Source: Heterobasidion occidentale (taxonomy: Eukaryota; Basidiomycota; Agaricomycetes; Russulales; Bondarzewiaceae). From it: a stretch of DNA of 64,000 nucleotides. The notes below the pieces were generated by a model that searched no databases, was not told where the DNA came from, and saw only the letters and a program-made list of their open reading frames with translations. A program made the position numbers and the translations under genes. The DNA lies in NCBI GenBank assembly GCA_039111635.1, contig JBCAQO010000006.1:310001-374000 (forward strand), written 5' to 3'. Shown here piece after piece: positions 35,193 to 46,591 of the stretch; positions within the stretch are counted from its first letter, which is position 1, and each line of letters begins with the position of its first letter.

Positions 35193-37424
35193 TTACGCGC
35201 TCGCGCGCCGACTGGCTGCCCTGATCTGCGCGCCCCACTTGTAGAACACAAATGGGATGGGCAGCATCGCGATGGAGACGAAGCCAAGGAGCGACGACGC
35301 CCAACGCGGGCCCAGACCGTTGTACATCTGCACAACGAACATGGGCACGGAGGCACCGGCCATAGAACGGATGAATGTCTTCGCGGCGATTGCGGAGGCG
35401 ACGTATTTGGGGAAGGCGTCGACGATGTAAGAGTTGGCGGAGATCTAGAGAAAATGCGTGAGGGGTATGACCTTCAATGAAAAGGAAGAGGGATTTGCGA
35501 GACGTACGTAGACGGAGACCATGCCCCAGCCGAAGGCGACGCCACTCATCATGGGGCCAACCCAGCTCACGTGCTCGAAGCTCGTCCACGCAAAGATGAA
35601 CAACGACGCTGGCAACATCAGCGAGCCAAACATCCTATGAACATCCGTGTCAGCGGGAGAGCAAGATACAGAGCAAAACTAGGATATACGTACATAGGCG
35701 GCAGGCGCGCCTCGACAGCGTGTGCCTTGTACAGTTTCCGATATAGCTGCGTCCAGAAATGCATCGTCACAAGCGCGATTAAAATGCCGACGAGGATGGA
35801 GAGGAACATCAATCCCGTGATTCCGTCGTTCATGTGGTGCACGCCCTCGAAGACAATCGGGAACGCAAAGAAGAAGAGATAGAGGAGCATATAGATCAGA
35901 CAGAGATAGAGCGACATAAAGATAAGCACAGGCTCGGTGAAGAGCATCTCTGTGATTCAAGAAGAACGTGTTGTGAGCGAGAAGAAAGCTTGACAAGGAA
36001 GAGAGAGACGCACCAAAGGGACGAATGAGTGCAATCTGCACGCGCTCGCTGATCATGATATCCGCCTCAACGATTTCTGTTGCGGTCCTATATGCCGGAT
36101 TGCCTGTCTCTGCGCGCAGCTTCTCTGCACGTCTCTTCAGAAGGCTGTAAAAATTAGAGGGGAACTTGAGAACATAGCATATATCAAAGAGAGTAAGAGA
36201 CCTACACAACAGCAAATGTCTCGGGTACGAAGAGCGTCATGATGCACTCCGCGCTGACGAAGATGAGCAGAATCCAGTACTCCCAGCGCCAACCGATGGT
36301 CTCGCCGATAAAACCTCCGATAAGTGGGCCTGAATATAGAACCATGACGTGAGCAGGGGGTACCACATGTTAAAAACTATGGAATGAGCGTACCGAGGAC
36401 GGGTCCAACGAATAGCACGGCGGAGAATACAGCCATTGGCATGCCACGCTCGTCTGCGAGAAAGACGCTATGTTATTAGCATATAGGTGATGAGAGAGAT
36501 AGTAACAACACACCCAGGCTCCATAGATCAGCGACACTTCCGCCTACGTTCGTCATTGGCGCAGAGGCTGCGAGACCTGCCAATGCACGGCCGACAAGAA
36601 GTGTCTGAGGGTTTTTCGCGAGCGCGCAAGGGATCGTCCAGACTGAGAGAATGCGATCAATATATAGCAACAATGAGGGGGGCACAGTGGATGTGAGACT
36701 TACTTGCGAACAAACCCATCGAGATGATATAGATCGGCCTCCGGCCGAACATCTCTGACATTGGGGCATATACCAGGGGCTGTTCAACGGATCGAGGATG
36801 TGGATAAGCCTTCTTCAAAGATCAATGAAGAGGTAGAGACTTACACCAAGACCAAAGCCGACGACGAAGAGGGTAACGGCGAGGTTACCCACAATGTCGG
36901 ACATGCCGAGCTCTCTCGCAGGATGAGGGAGATCGCCCGTGATGATGGCGGACCCGAGCGCGACTGCTAGACAAAGCGAGGAGACAGCAACAGTGATGAT
37001 CCTACAACAATCAACGAACCATTGCATCAGATATTTGGTTCAATCGAAGGGGGAAAGTGAGCATAAAAACTCACCACTTCTTCGTCTTCGAAAAATTGCG
37101 CGGATCCTCTGGGTCTCCAATCTCCCAATCGACGACTTCCCATTTCTCCAGCGCTTTTTCGGGATCAAGCTTACCTGGTCCAGAGGCTGCGACATGGACG
37201 ACACCAGGCTCCGTAACGGTCTCAGCAGAGTCCGAACTAAGGTAGTGCGGGCGTGCTGCAGGGGACGAGATGGATTGGCGCATAGAAGAGCGGCGAGTAG
37301 AGCGGCGCGCGAGATGGATGGGAGGGGAAGGAGGCGCATCCTCGATATCGACGTCCGGTAGCACGGCAGGGAGGGCCACTTCGTAGTTGTGCTCGTGCTC
37401 GTGGTGGGGCTGTGGAAGCGACAT
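35193..37424 (-). CDS. MFS transporter 2 (DHA1 drug:H+ antiporter type)
   Basis: Paralogue of transporter 1. It starts MSLPQPHHEHEHNYEVALPA, has a longer Ser/Arg-rich arm, then DWEIGDPEDPRNFSKTKKW before helix 1. Exons give PLVYAPMSEMFGRRPIYIIS, LLVGRALAGLAASAPMTNVG, RGMPMAVFSAVLFVGPVLG (motif C-like, an antiporter mark), GGFIGETIGWRWEYW and VPETFAVV, then LLKRRAEKLRAETGN in the central loop. C-terminal exons read ANSYIVDAFPKYVASA and FVFYKWGAQIRAASRRASA before TAA. All seen segments are in frame with GT-AG introns, so it appears intact. A good TATA box lies 146 bp upstream. Likely role: export of a small molecule, possibly the product of the neighbouring biosynthetic genes. Confidence 0.85.
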
Positions 37425-38614
37425 GACGAGGTTGCTAGCTGAGCGGAACGTGTGAGGAGGGGGGAGGAGAGGGAGACGAAACGAAAGTCGAAAGAGACTT
37501 TCGACAGGAAGAAGGAGAGGGGGAGAAAATGAGATGGAAGACTGACCAGCGTTGGAGAACGCACGCCTGCTTTTATAGGCGGCGGCGGCTCGAGCGAGGC
37601 GGCAGCACGCAGCGAAGAAAATGCTCTCGGGACATTCTGTTGGACGATGAGGATGAGCCGGAGTATTGTAGATACATATGAAGGAGGAGCCGAGCGGCAC
37701 CCACTCTACGCTCGAAGATCCATTGCCTAGCAAGCCGCAAAAGCCCCTCTAGGCCCGAGGGTCGCGACAATTTTAGGGATAGAAGCTACAAACAGCATCA
37801 AGCTGCTCAAGCTAGTATATTATTGTCCGTAAGAACCACGAGAGCAGAACAAAATCGACTTTTTGTCGAATGTCGGGGGAGCAGCGTCGGACGCGTCGAG
37901 TTGAACATGGTCTGCAAGTGGGAGATCCTTTCGCGGGTCAACTTGCACGCTGCCGGCCCGGCGCCGCTGCGGCCAAATCTGGGAGTAAGTGGCCCGCCGG
38001 TATCACCATATCGGGTTGCTTCGAGCCGATCTCGACCGCTGCAGAGTTGTTCCGGCCGATAACGTCACGTTCCCCGAGCCTTTGTTCTCTTTTGTTTTCC
38101 CTTCGACGACTTGGGCACCTTGCGGCAGCGTGTATCGATGGTTGTTCACGGTAGATCTCTTTCTTTGCTTTCCTACCGTGGATTCTAGCTCAACTGATAC
38201 CTTGAGGACTGACGACCACCCCGTTACAGAGTGCTCACAACACAACTCGGGGACTGAAGTTTGAACGAGAAAGCGAGTCCGCGCTCATACCCTCGCATAC
38301 AAGACCACTCTCATTTTTTTTGATGCAATCAGACACAGAGGAATGTAAGCAGGTCCGTTACGCTTTTGAAGCCTGCCCTGAACATTCTGTGTTTAGATAA
38401 AAAAACGTGATATCCACCGCTTGTGAACACTCAGCCCTGGTTCCTCGTCCAGCCCTGTCCGAATCCCGGTATGTCTATGCAATGTCACCCACACTCCCTC
38501 GTACTAATTTCCACTCGTTTCTTTTAACCCCAAGATCAATCAACCTTGAGGCTTTAACCTTCGTCTTGTAGGGTATTCCATCTTGTCATAGCGCGCCACC
38601 AGGCTAGTATCGGC
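37425..38614. other. Intergenic, divergent MFS 2 and F-box copy 2
   Basis: Shared promoter region. Open frames here have no recognisable domains. Confidence 0.5.
37570..37577 (-). promoter_or_regulatory. TATA box of MFS transporter 2
   Basis: TATAAAAG on the minus strand in a GC-rich setting, 146 bp before the ATG at 37424. Confidence 0.55.
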
Positions 38615-40434
38615 ATGCAAGCACCTGTGGCTGGGATCCCCATTGAGATCCTATCCGAAATCTTCATACTTTGTATGAAAGACATATCGTGGCACAACCT
38701 TGACAACATCCCTGCTCCCAACGACGCGCCTTTCTTATTCCTTAGGGTCTGCCGTCACTGGCGTGAAGTTGCACAGTCTACGCCGCACTTATGGTCATCC
38801 ATCTACTTCCCTGATGTCCCGAGCAATGAAGCGGGCCGCGAATCACTCCTCGCACAGGTCCCCATCTGGCTTTCGCTCTCAAATCCCTCCCCCTCACCTT
38901 CATGGTAAACATCATGCCTAATAACCCCGCATATTTCCAACAGTATATGGCTTTTCTAGTCCAGGAGATTTATCGCTGGAAATCCGCCAAGTTCTACGTG
39001 GGTTTCAATTCGATTTATAATTTTCCTCCCATCGAGTCCAGGTCTATGCCTTTACTTGAGGAGTTCACATTCGGTGCAGATGAGATGGAATTTAATGATG
39101 ATGTCCCGATGTTCATGACGTTTCTCGCATCCGCGCCGCTCCTACGGTGTGTTGAGCTCTCTTCTCCACGGTTGTCTGGCTGGTCTCTCCCCTGGGCAAA
39201 TTTGACGGAGCTAAGGATGATGAACATCGGGCAAGAACTTACCCCTAGCATCCTCCGCCAGTTTTGCGACAGCATCTCCCAATGTGTGTGCGTCGACTCC
39301 CTTGGTCTTGGATTTCGCAGTGGCCTCCTAGGCCCTATCATTCCTTCGACATCCCCAATCAAACTCCCGAAAGTCATATTCTTTTCGTTGTCTTGCACTA
39401 AACACGACATTGCAGCCTTCCTCCTGCATACACTTATCATGCCAGTATTGGAAGAAGTCGAACTCATCTTTTCCGATTCGAGAGAAACAATGGAATCAGA
39501 GGTAGACCTTGTGAACAGCATATGTCACTTCTTTGCTCGTTCCGACTCCGGGTACGAACTTACCCTAGAGAGCACTCGTATTCGCGATTTAGGTGTTATT
39601 CGCATCCTGCAGCATCTTCCTGACCTCCAGCGCCTGCACCTAATCGGCATCTACGTAACCGCGCAATTCTTCAACGCGCTTACACTCCGCTTCCGTCTCG
39701 AAGACGGACTGCTGATCGCGGGGCAAAACTTGATCTTGAGTCATCTCTCGTGCACCCCATCTCTTCGCTACGAGATTTCACCGCCAATCGTCCAAGGCTT
39801 CCCTATGCACTACGCAGGCAGATTGCGCCGGAAAATTACCCTTCTATTGGCATGTCGATCCGGAAGATGGGCGTGATACGCCGAACATGATCACGTTTCC
39901 ACCGAGCGAGCTGCTGGATGAGGACGATGTGAGCACGCAGACACTTCAGGGATGGCTTGCACAGGTCGGGCACCCCACATTCGGCATCAGTATGACGAAC
40001 ATGATTCATTCACGTCGGTTCTTCCCTCCTAACGCCCATGTGCGTCCAGCAACCGTAAGCGACAGCGATGATGATGGTGACGATGATGGTGACGATGGTG
40101 ACAATGTTGATGATGATGCTGGCGACAACGACGAAAACGAAAACGATAACAACGAAAACGACAATGGCGACAACGACAATAACGACAACGATAACAACGA
40201 CAGCGACAACACGACATGGATGAGCCGGAGCGACGAATGATCGAACCCCTCACCCTGTTCAGATTTATTCATTACGATCTGCACCTTCTGGAGGTTCTTG
40301 CGACGCCGTGTTATCATCACTTACTCCGGCTCTGGCAGCAAGGGTTCAACTTGAACGTCTGGACTTCGCGTCAGAGATCGGAGTATTGGCGGCAACGTTA
40401 CGCGGCAGCGCGCGCGGGGCGTGTAGAATCCTAA
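38615..40434 (+). CDS. F-box and leucine-rich protein, copy 2 (frame-broken)
   Basis: MQAPVAGIPIEILSEIFILC is the F-box; FLFLRVCRHWREVAQSTPHLW continues it, followed by leucine-rich sequence (SLPWANLTELRMM, HLPDLQRLHLIGIYV) and the family end FIHYDLHLLEVL with LNVWTSRQRSEYWRQR. Three frame changes divide it: a missing A near 38881..38883, an extra A in AAAA at 39832..39835, and a shift near 40205..40220 at the end of an As(p/n)-rich repeat. The first two are homopolymer indels; the third lies in repetitive DNA that can expand. It may be a true pseudogene or an intact gene with assembly errors. An Asp/Asn tract of about 50 residues before the last block is absent from the other three copies. 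Confidence 0.68.
40063..40218 (+). repeat. GAY/AAY trinucleotide-like tract coding Asp/Asn
   Basis: Imperfect GATGGTGAC, GACAAC and GAAAAC units encode a run of Asp and Asn with a few Gly and Glu inside F-box copy 2. The tract ends where the reading frame changes. Confidence 0.8.
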
Positions 40435-42520
40435 TCAGTGTCTCATTTACGCAGTGGCCATGTATTTCCGTGTATTTCTAAATCTTGCGAGCTCTGCGAT
40501 TGTGTCTTCAAATGGTCTGCCAGAAGGCTGAGCTTCATCGCGTAAATGTTCTTCTGTATACTATAAGCATATAGACCTGGATCTTGACCGGATTGTTTAG
40601 TGTCGCGAACACGCATCATACCGAAAGTGACAAGAATCTAAGCCTCAAATAGTATGATCATTGATTTAAAGATCTTTGATACATTCGCATGCATGCGATA
40701 TGGCCCTACAGAGAACATACGGGTGTCATTGAATGCCCCTTAACTCGCGCGCGATTCAGTCGTCAACGAGGACCCAATCAGTCTTGATCAAATCCTGAAG
40801 CCAGAAGCGAATACAACAGTCAATGGCCCTCTCGCCAACGTATTCGGATATCGACCGCTAGCAAGTGTGGGCACGCACCAAGGTGTCGCTCGCACAGTAG
40901 AAAGGCTACTCTGCACAATCAATAGGGAGCGGTAAGCCATGCAGTACGGCGGCTTCCGTTCGGTGAAAGAGGACAGTCAGATGCACCCTATCGGAAAGCA
41001 CCACATAAGGCCATTTTGTGCTGGTTGGAATAACGCCGCCATGGAAAAGTGGAGGAAGAACACAGAGCTGAATGAGACACGCCAAACAAAGGAAAGCAGA
41101 TGTGCAAGCGCGGAATCTTGGAAACTGGAGCCTAAGCGACAGGACTTCACAGTCGACTCCAGAAAACCCGTCGAGAAGTGAACTAGAGGGAATGATGATT
41201 GGAAAACCATTGATCATTTCTAACAAGGAGGACACACTAGCACAATCATCATGGGTAATTTTAAGAGAAAGATAGACATGCATAATCGACGCACCTAGGT
41301 GAGATTCCTCGTGATACAGCTACTCGCGCTTGACTTTAGAGATCGCAAAGCTCACCACATTCCCCCCACTCCTCAATAGGCACGTTCCTTCCTCCAGCGG
41401 GATGGAAAACCTGTGAATCACCAGCTGCGTGAGTTCGGTAGCAAGGATCTGACTCCGTTTTCGTTGGGACTCCGCTGGCTCCTTCCAACCTCACACCCGA
41501 CCTATCTCCCATCTCCCATCCCAAGCTCACATACTGTCACAGTAAGAGCGCGCGAGTATTGCCTGTAACGGTACTTTTGACAAACGAGCGCGCGATTGCA
41601 CCCGTCCTGTAGAGTTGGCGCATCTTCTTAGATTGAGCAGCAGCAATTGTCTGAGAACCCGGAGTCGCGAGCGTGGCCTTATAGCTGGCCTTATGGCCTT
41701 CCTTGAGTGAGCCCGTATACCAGTTGATCCCGGTCCCGATCCCAGTCAAGTTGGCCGTGCGCCAGTGCCGAGTGCAGCGAGTAGGGAAGTGCGACAGAGT
41801 GATGCAGCATTGTGAATGAGGCAAACGGTGAATGTCCTGGCGGGTACATAAGCCATATCCGGCCAGGCACGTAACGAGCCCGACATTCGACGACTATGGC
41901 AGGCTGACCTCACGCAGACAATAATCATTCTTACCATGGCATCATGGATCCGAAGGGACAACAAAATAAAAGCCCTTAGTCGCGTGGGTCGCAGCACACT
42001 ATGGCGCCTAATGGAGCAAAATCCGCCTATACGACGTTGGCCGCTGCTTTGAGCTACGATATTCTCTTGGTCATTGGACCTTCAGCCTCCTTCAGCGCTT
42101 CAGCAACTCTTCAAACGACCCTTGCTAAAATGTCGATGCAGCGTCACTCATTCAATCCTTGCCTTCAAAACGAAGCATTGCAAGCAATCCAGAGGCGCTT
42201 AGTTTCTTTTGTCTTGCGTTCCCCGAGAACGCCCGTCATCCCCATCTTCTTCAGAAGACTCCCTTGGGATATCTCACGTGTAGCTTGAGTCATGCGATAA
42301 CTGATATAAATCGATGGGTGTGCTGCATTGCGATCTGGGTTAGAGGTCTCCCTCATTGGCACTGATTGGAGTCGTCGTGAGTAATTATGATCTATGCTGC
42401 TTGAACACCTTGCTCAAATATACCAATGCACGGCATACGGCATTGCAATCTTTTCGGGATTTTTTGTTATTGGCTTTAAGCTATTCCTGGGAGAGGAGAT
42501 ACGATCACATAGATTCTGGA
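40435..42520. other. Intergenic between F-box copies 2 and 3
   Basis: About 2.1 kb with no supported gene. Open frames at 40906..41283 (minus, 125 codons, hydrophobic) and 42001..42288 (plus, 95 codons, ATG-led) have no recognisable domain. Confidence 0.45.
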
Positions 42521-44201
42521 ATGTCAACGGATCGTCTTCCTCCTGAAGTCCTGTCGGAAATTTTCATATCTTCTCTGGAATATGAGGAATGGGTGGAAGG
42601 TCTCACGGTCTTCCCTAACGACGCACCTTTCCTATTCACCCGGATCTGTCGCCATTGGCGGTCGGTAGCCTTGTCCACCCCGCGCCTGTGGTCCAACCTA
42701 TATTTGCCCATGATTCCATGGCAGCACTCAAGAAGCGCATCGCTATTCACCCAGATCCCAGCGTGGCTTTCCTTCTCTAGATCTCTTCCGCTTTCATTCT
42801 CCATCTGCATCGATGAGGAATGCTCCGAAGATTTTATCCCATGCATGTCCTTGCTGCTGAAGGAGGCCCACCGTTGGAAGTCAGTCCGTCTTCACGCCTA
42901 TGACAACGACATCCTGACCTTCCCCGATATCACTCCTGGTTCGATGCCTCTATTAAAGGAGTTCGAATATGACGGAGGAAGACAAGACACAGGAGACAGT
43001 GTTTCAACGTTGATGACCACTCTTGCATCCGCACCACGCCTGCGCAAGGTCGCTCTGAATTTTGGTCAGCTGCATAAATGGGTCCTTCCTTGGGCAAACT
43101 TGACAAACCTGCAGCTTAATAACGGAACCGAACCGTTTACTACTGACTCACTTGTCCAACTTTGCAACAACCTCGCCGCCTGCGTGCGCCTGGAGCTCTT
43201 CGAATTCTATGCCAATGACCATCTCCTTGGTCCATTACTACCCCTGACGTCTCACGTCGTGCTTCCAGAACTCACGCATTTTGAACTCGTTTGCGACACA
43301 CAAAACATCGCTGTATTCGTCATGCATACATTCTCCATGCCAAAGCTGAAACGGATGGAGATCCAGATCCGCACCCCAGGCTCGTTCGAACTCAACTCTA
43401 TCAGTGTAGAGCTTGGTAGCAGCATCGTTGCGTTTGCCAGGCACAGTGGCACCGTGTTGACACATCTTCGCCTGAGAGGTATGGGCCTCTCTGAATACGA
43501 CATCCTCCCCATCCTCCGTCAGCTCCCAAATCTCGAGGAAGTAGAGCTGCAGGGAACGCATGTCACCGCACATTTCTTCCATACACTCACACTCCGATAC
43601 AACCCGATCAATGGCCGCTTGCTTTCTGGGCAGAACCTCAAGCTCAAAAGTTTCATGTTTTTGCCTGCTCATGAGCGGGGGGGTTTGTATCCTATACATA
43701 TCTCACCTCGTCCACCATTTGTACTGCGCGCAGTGATCCCACCGGGAATATACCCGAATGACTATCCAGATCAGGGGCGCGATACGCCCCAAATGATTAC
43801 ATTCCTGCCGAATCGGAGCCCGCCGAACGACGAGGCCAATGTGAGCCCGCAGGAACTTCAAACCTGGCTCGCAACAGTATCGAACCCGGCCTTCGCGTCT
43901 TCCTTGGGAGCCATGATCCATTCACGCTGGGCACTCCCCGGAGGCGCACGCACACTCGAGAGTAGTGATCTTAGCCACGGAGATGGCATGAGGCAAGGAG
44001 AACAGGATGGATACAACGAGAGGGGGGTCGCGCGGCTGGCGGTATTCAGTTTCGGTTTTTGATCTGGATATGTTGGCGAGAGTGTCTCCAGCATGGGCAA
44101 CATTTTCGATGAACTGTTGGATTCAGGGACTGAAGCTGAATATCTGGTGCTCTGGCAAGAGGATGAGGTGTTGGCATGCTGCGGTGGGGCATCGTAGGTG
44201 A
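42521..44201 (+). CDS. F-box and leucine-rich protein, copy 3
   Basis: MSTDRLPPEVLSEIFISSLE is the F-box; FLFTRICRHWRSVALSTPRLW follows. The leucine-rich middle (LPWANLTNLQLNN, QLPNLEEVELQG, TLTLRYNPINGRLLSGQNLK) matches copies 2 and 4, and GRDTPQMITFLP with PQELQTWLATVSNPAF precedes the family end. The frame stops at 44062, but in the next frame FDLDMLARVSPAW and LKLNIWCSGKR continue the conserved C-terminus to 44201. Removing one T from the run at 44056..44060 restores it, so this is one gene of about 560 residues with a single homopolymer indel. No introns. Presumed SCF ligase substrate receptor. Confidence 0.78.
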
Positions 44202-44833
44202 TAGTTATGGATCATGTAGCACATATGGGTCATGCATTCAAGATGTAAGTGAAAGTCCGTGTGCGCTTGCTATCGACTGATTCAACCCTTCGAGATTATG
44301 CGTTGGTGGGCTCTAACCCTGATAATGATGTTTCTTTTACGGTTACGGTTGCATCTTTCACGCTCTGATTTGCCGTTGTGCGCTAAACTCTCGAGCTCGC
44401 GGATGTCTAGACAATATCGCTTCTAGGACATTCCTGCCTTATTCTATGATGTCATCCGCAGGTCTGATCAGGGCCTTGCTCGACTCCCACAGGGTACTGG
44501 AATAACCAATAGCGTATGTTGCAGATTGCCATCACGTTGAGCTGAGTTTGTTTATGCGTCTCATGGTAAGTTACATGCTTCGACAACGTGTCTGATCGCT
44601 GATAGCCCTGATAGCCCTGATAGCCGAGGGACATATAAGGAGTACCTTTCCCCCTCTTTCTACGACTATCTACTATCGCTCCCCACCCGAAATTATAGCA
44701 GTACGTGACGACTCGCAAATCTCTTTCGAAGCTGATCTCCATGCCGCGCCAGATCAACCGTTCAGCTGACCTCCCGTGGGCTTATTTGTGATCTCTTCTG
44801 CGCAGCCAAATGAGTGTGGGACGCCATTTATGC
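44202..44833. other. Intergenic between F-box copies 3 and 4
   Basis: Contains three tandem copies of CTGATAGCC near 44601..44627 and a CATATAAGG TATA-like element near 44632, the likely promoter of copy 4. Confidence 0.5.
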
Positions 44834-46447
44834 ATGGATACATTGCGGTTTCCTCCTGAAGTGCTCTTCAAAATTTTCCTGCACAGTCTCGAATACGATT
44901 ATCATCATCATCTACGATTCCATCCGGAAGATCCACCCTTGCTGCTCACTCGAGTCTGCCGCTACTGGCGCGAGGTGGCAATGTCTGGCGCACGCCTGTG
45001 GACCTTCATGTCTCTCCCTGACATCCCGCCCAGCCCCCATCGATGTAATCTTCTCTTCAAGCAGGTCCCTTTTTGGCTCTCGTTGTCCAGGTCCCTTCCT
45101 ATCACATTCTATCTAAGCTTATGTGCCGCAAACCCTGCTAGAGCCGCACAATATGTTGAAATTCTCCTAGGAGAGATACACAGGTGGAAAGTGGTCGGAT
45201 TGAATGTCGGGCTCATCAATGTCAACCTCCTTCCTACAGTCAAGCCCGGATCGATGGTCTTGCTCGAGAAGCTAATATACAGTGGTCACGTTGCTCTCAT
45301 AAATGACACTCCTCCTTCGCTGATGACTTCCCTAATGTTGGCACCACGCCTTCGCCAAGTCAGCCTTGAGGACGACATGCCGACCGCATGGGCACTACCC
45401 TGGGCGAACCTGACAAACTTCGATCTGCAGTTTCAGTCCTACAGTCACCCTTACCCACTAGACATCATACAACGACTTTGCGAGAGCTTATCCGCATGTA
45501 TACGCCTTAGTATACTCACAGTCACCATCAGTCTCAATAAAGAACGAGATTTTCTCCAGTCAACGGTGCCGATACTGCTCCCAAACCTCCTTGACTTCAC
45601 GCTGAATACTGATATGATGGTGGTGGCAAAGTCATTTTTGCAGACAGGGATTGTCGCGCCACAACTAAACCACTTCCACTTGATATTTCCCAATCTGGAA
45701 CGTCATGTTATCGGAGGAATAATCATGGCCTTCCTTTCACCTCATGGAGACCAGCTTGAATCCCTTTGGCTCCGCGAGGTGTCAGTCTCGACGGATGACT
45801 TCATAAACATCCTCAAGCTAGTACCAAAACTGCATTCGCTTGATTTCTCAGATACAGACGTCAATTTGGCCATTTTGGATGCTCTTACACTACGTTTTAG
45901 TCCTGAAGGCCGTCTGCTCTCTGGACAGAATTTGCACCTCCAGGACATCTGCTGCGTGCCCTTAGAAGGATTGGAAGAATGCGACATCACCCAGATGCAT
46001 CCTGTTCTTCCGTTGTCAATCCGTGCGCCTCATCAAACTGAGGCTGAGCGCCTGCTTGAGGGGAGCGACTTCCCAGACGAAATCACTTATATTGGCGACC
46101 CCATCCCGCTCGAAGAAGATGCGACTGAGGAGATTTTACAAGATTGGCTGTCGAAGGTCTCGGACCCCGAATTCTGCATCGGCTTTGCACGCATGATAGG
46201 ATCACGCTGGGATCTTCCCTCCAATGCCGAAGCTGATGGGATCAAACAGTTGATAGGAGCACGATTAGTGTACTTTGACCTGCACATCGTCGAGTGCGTC
46301 GCACCGGAGTGGTATGCGAACTTGCTTAGATATTGGCAAGAGGGTTTGGACTTGAATGTATGGTGCTCACTCACGAGACAGGCATATTGGCGCCAGAACT
46401 TGCATTATTGTGAGCATTATCTCGTTTGTGTTGGATCGTTCAACTGA
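44834..46447 (+). CDS. F-box and leucine-rich protein, copy 4 (intact)
   Basis: The only copy of the four with an unbroken frame: 537 residues from MDTLRFPPEVLFKIFLHSLE. RVCRYWREVAMSGARLW completes the F-box. Leucine-rich repeats follow (ALPWANLTNFDLQ, LVPKLHSLDFSDTDVNLAIL), then DITYIGDPIP-like spacer sequence and the family C-terminus YFDLHIVECVAPEWY with LDLNVWCSLTRQAYWRQ. A short intron near the end (donor GTGAGC at 46411) is possible and would replace the last residues with a stop. It serves as the template to judge the broken copies. Presumed substrate receptor of an SCF ubiquitin ligase; target unknown. Confidence 0.82.
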   Translation: MDTLRFPPEVLFKIFLHSLEYDYHHHLRFHPEDPPLLLTRVCRYWREVAMSGARLWTFMSLPDIPPSPHRCNLLFKQVPFWLSLSRSLPITFYLSLCAANPARAAQYVEILLGEIHRWKVVGLNVGLINVNLLPTVKPGSMVLLEKLIYSGHVALINDTPPSLMTSLMLAPRLRQVSLEDDMPTAWALPWANLTNFDLQFQSYSHPYPLDIIQRLCESLSACIRLSILTVTISLNKERDFLQSTVPILLPNLLDFTLNTDMMVVAKSFLQTGIVAPQLNHFHLIFPNLERHVIGGIIMAFLSPHGDQLESLWLREVSVSTDDFINILKLVPKLHSLDFSDTDVNLAILDALTLRFSPEGRLLSGQNLHLQDICCVPLEGLEECDITQMHPVLPLSIRAPHQTEAERLLEGSDFPDEITYIGDPIPLEEDATEEILQDWLSKVSDPEFCIGFARMIGSRWDLPSNAEADGIKQLIGARLVYFDLHIVECVAPEWYANLLRYWQEGLDLNVWCSLTRQAYWRQNLHYCEHYLVCVGSFN

Positions 46448-46591
46448 TGATGTAACCGTCTGCAGAGACACGCATCCAATAATTGATTTCCAAGGTTTCA
46501 CATACTTTCCAGACACCATTGTATATTTTCGATTTTGTTCATGGCGAAATGCGAGCACACTGGCGGAATAAGCCAGAAGGGAAGTACCTCA

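Noticed and set aside
40906..41283. Minus-strand open frame of 125 codons, partly hydrophobic
   Set aside because: No homologue recognised and no promoter signal; kept only as a note.
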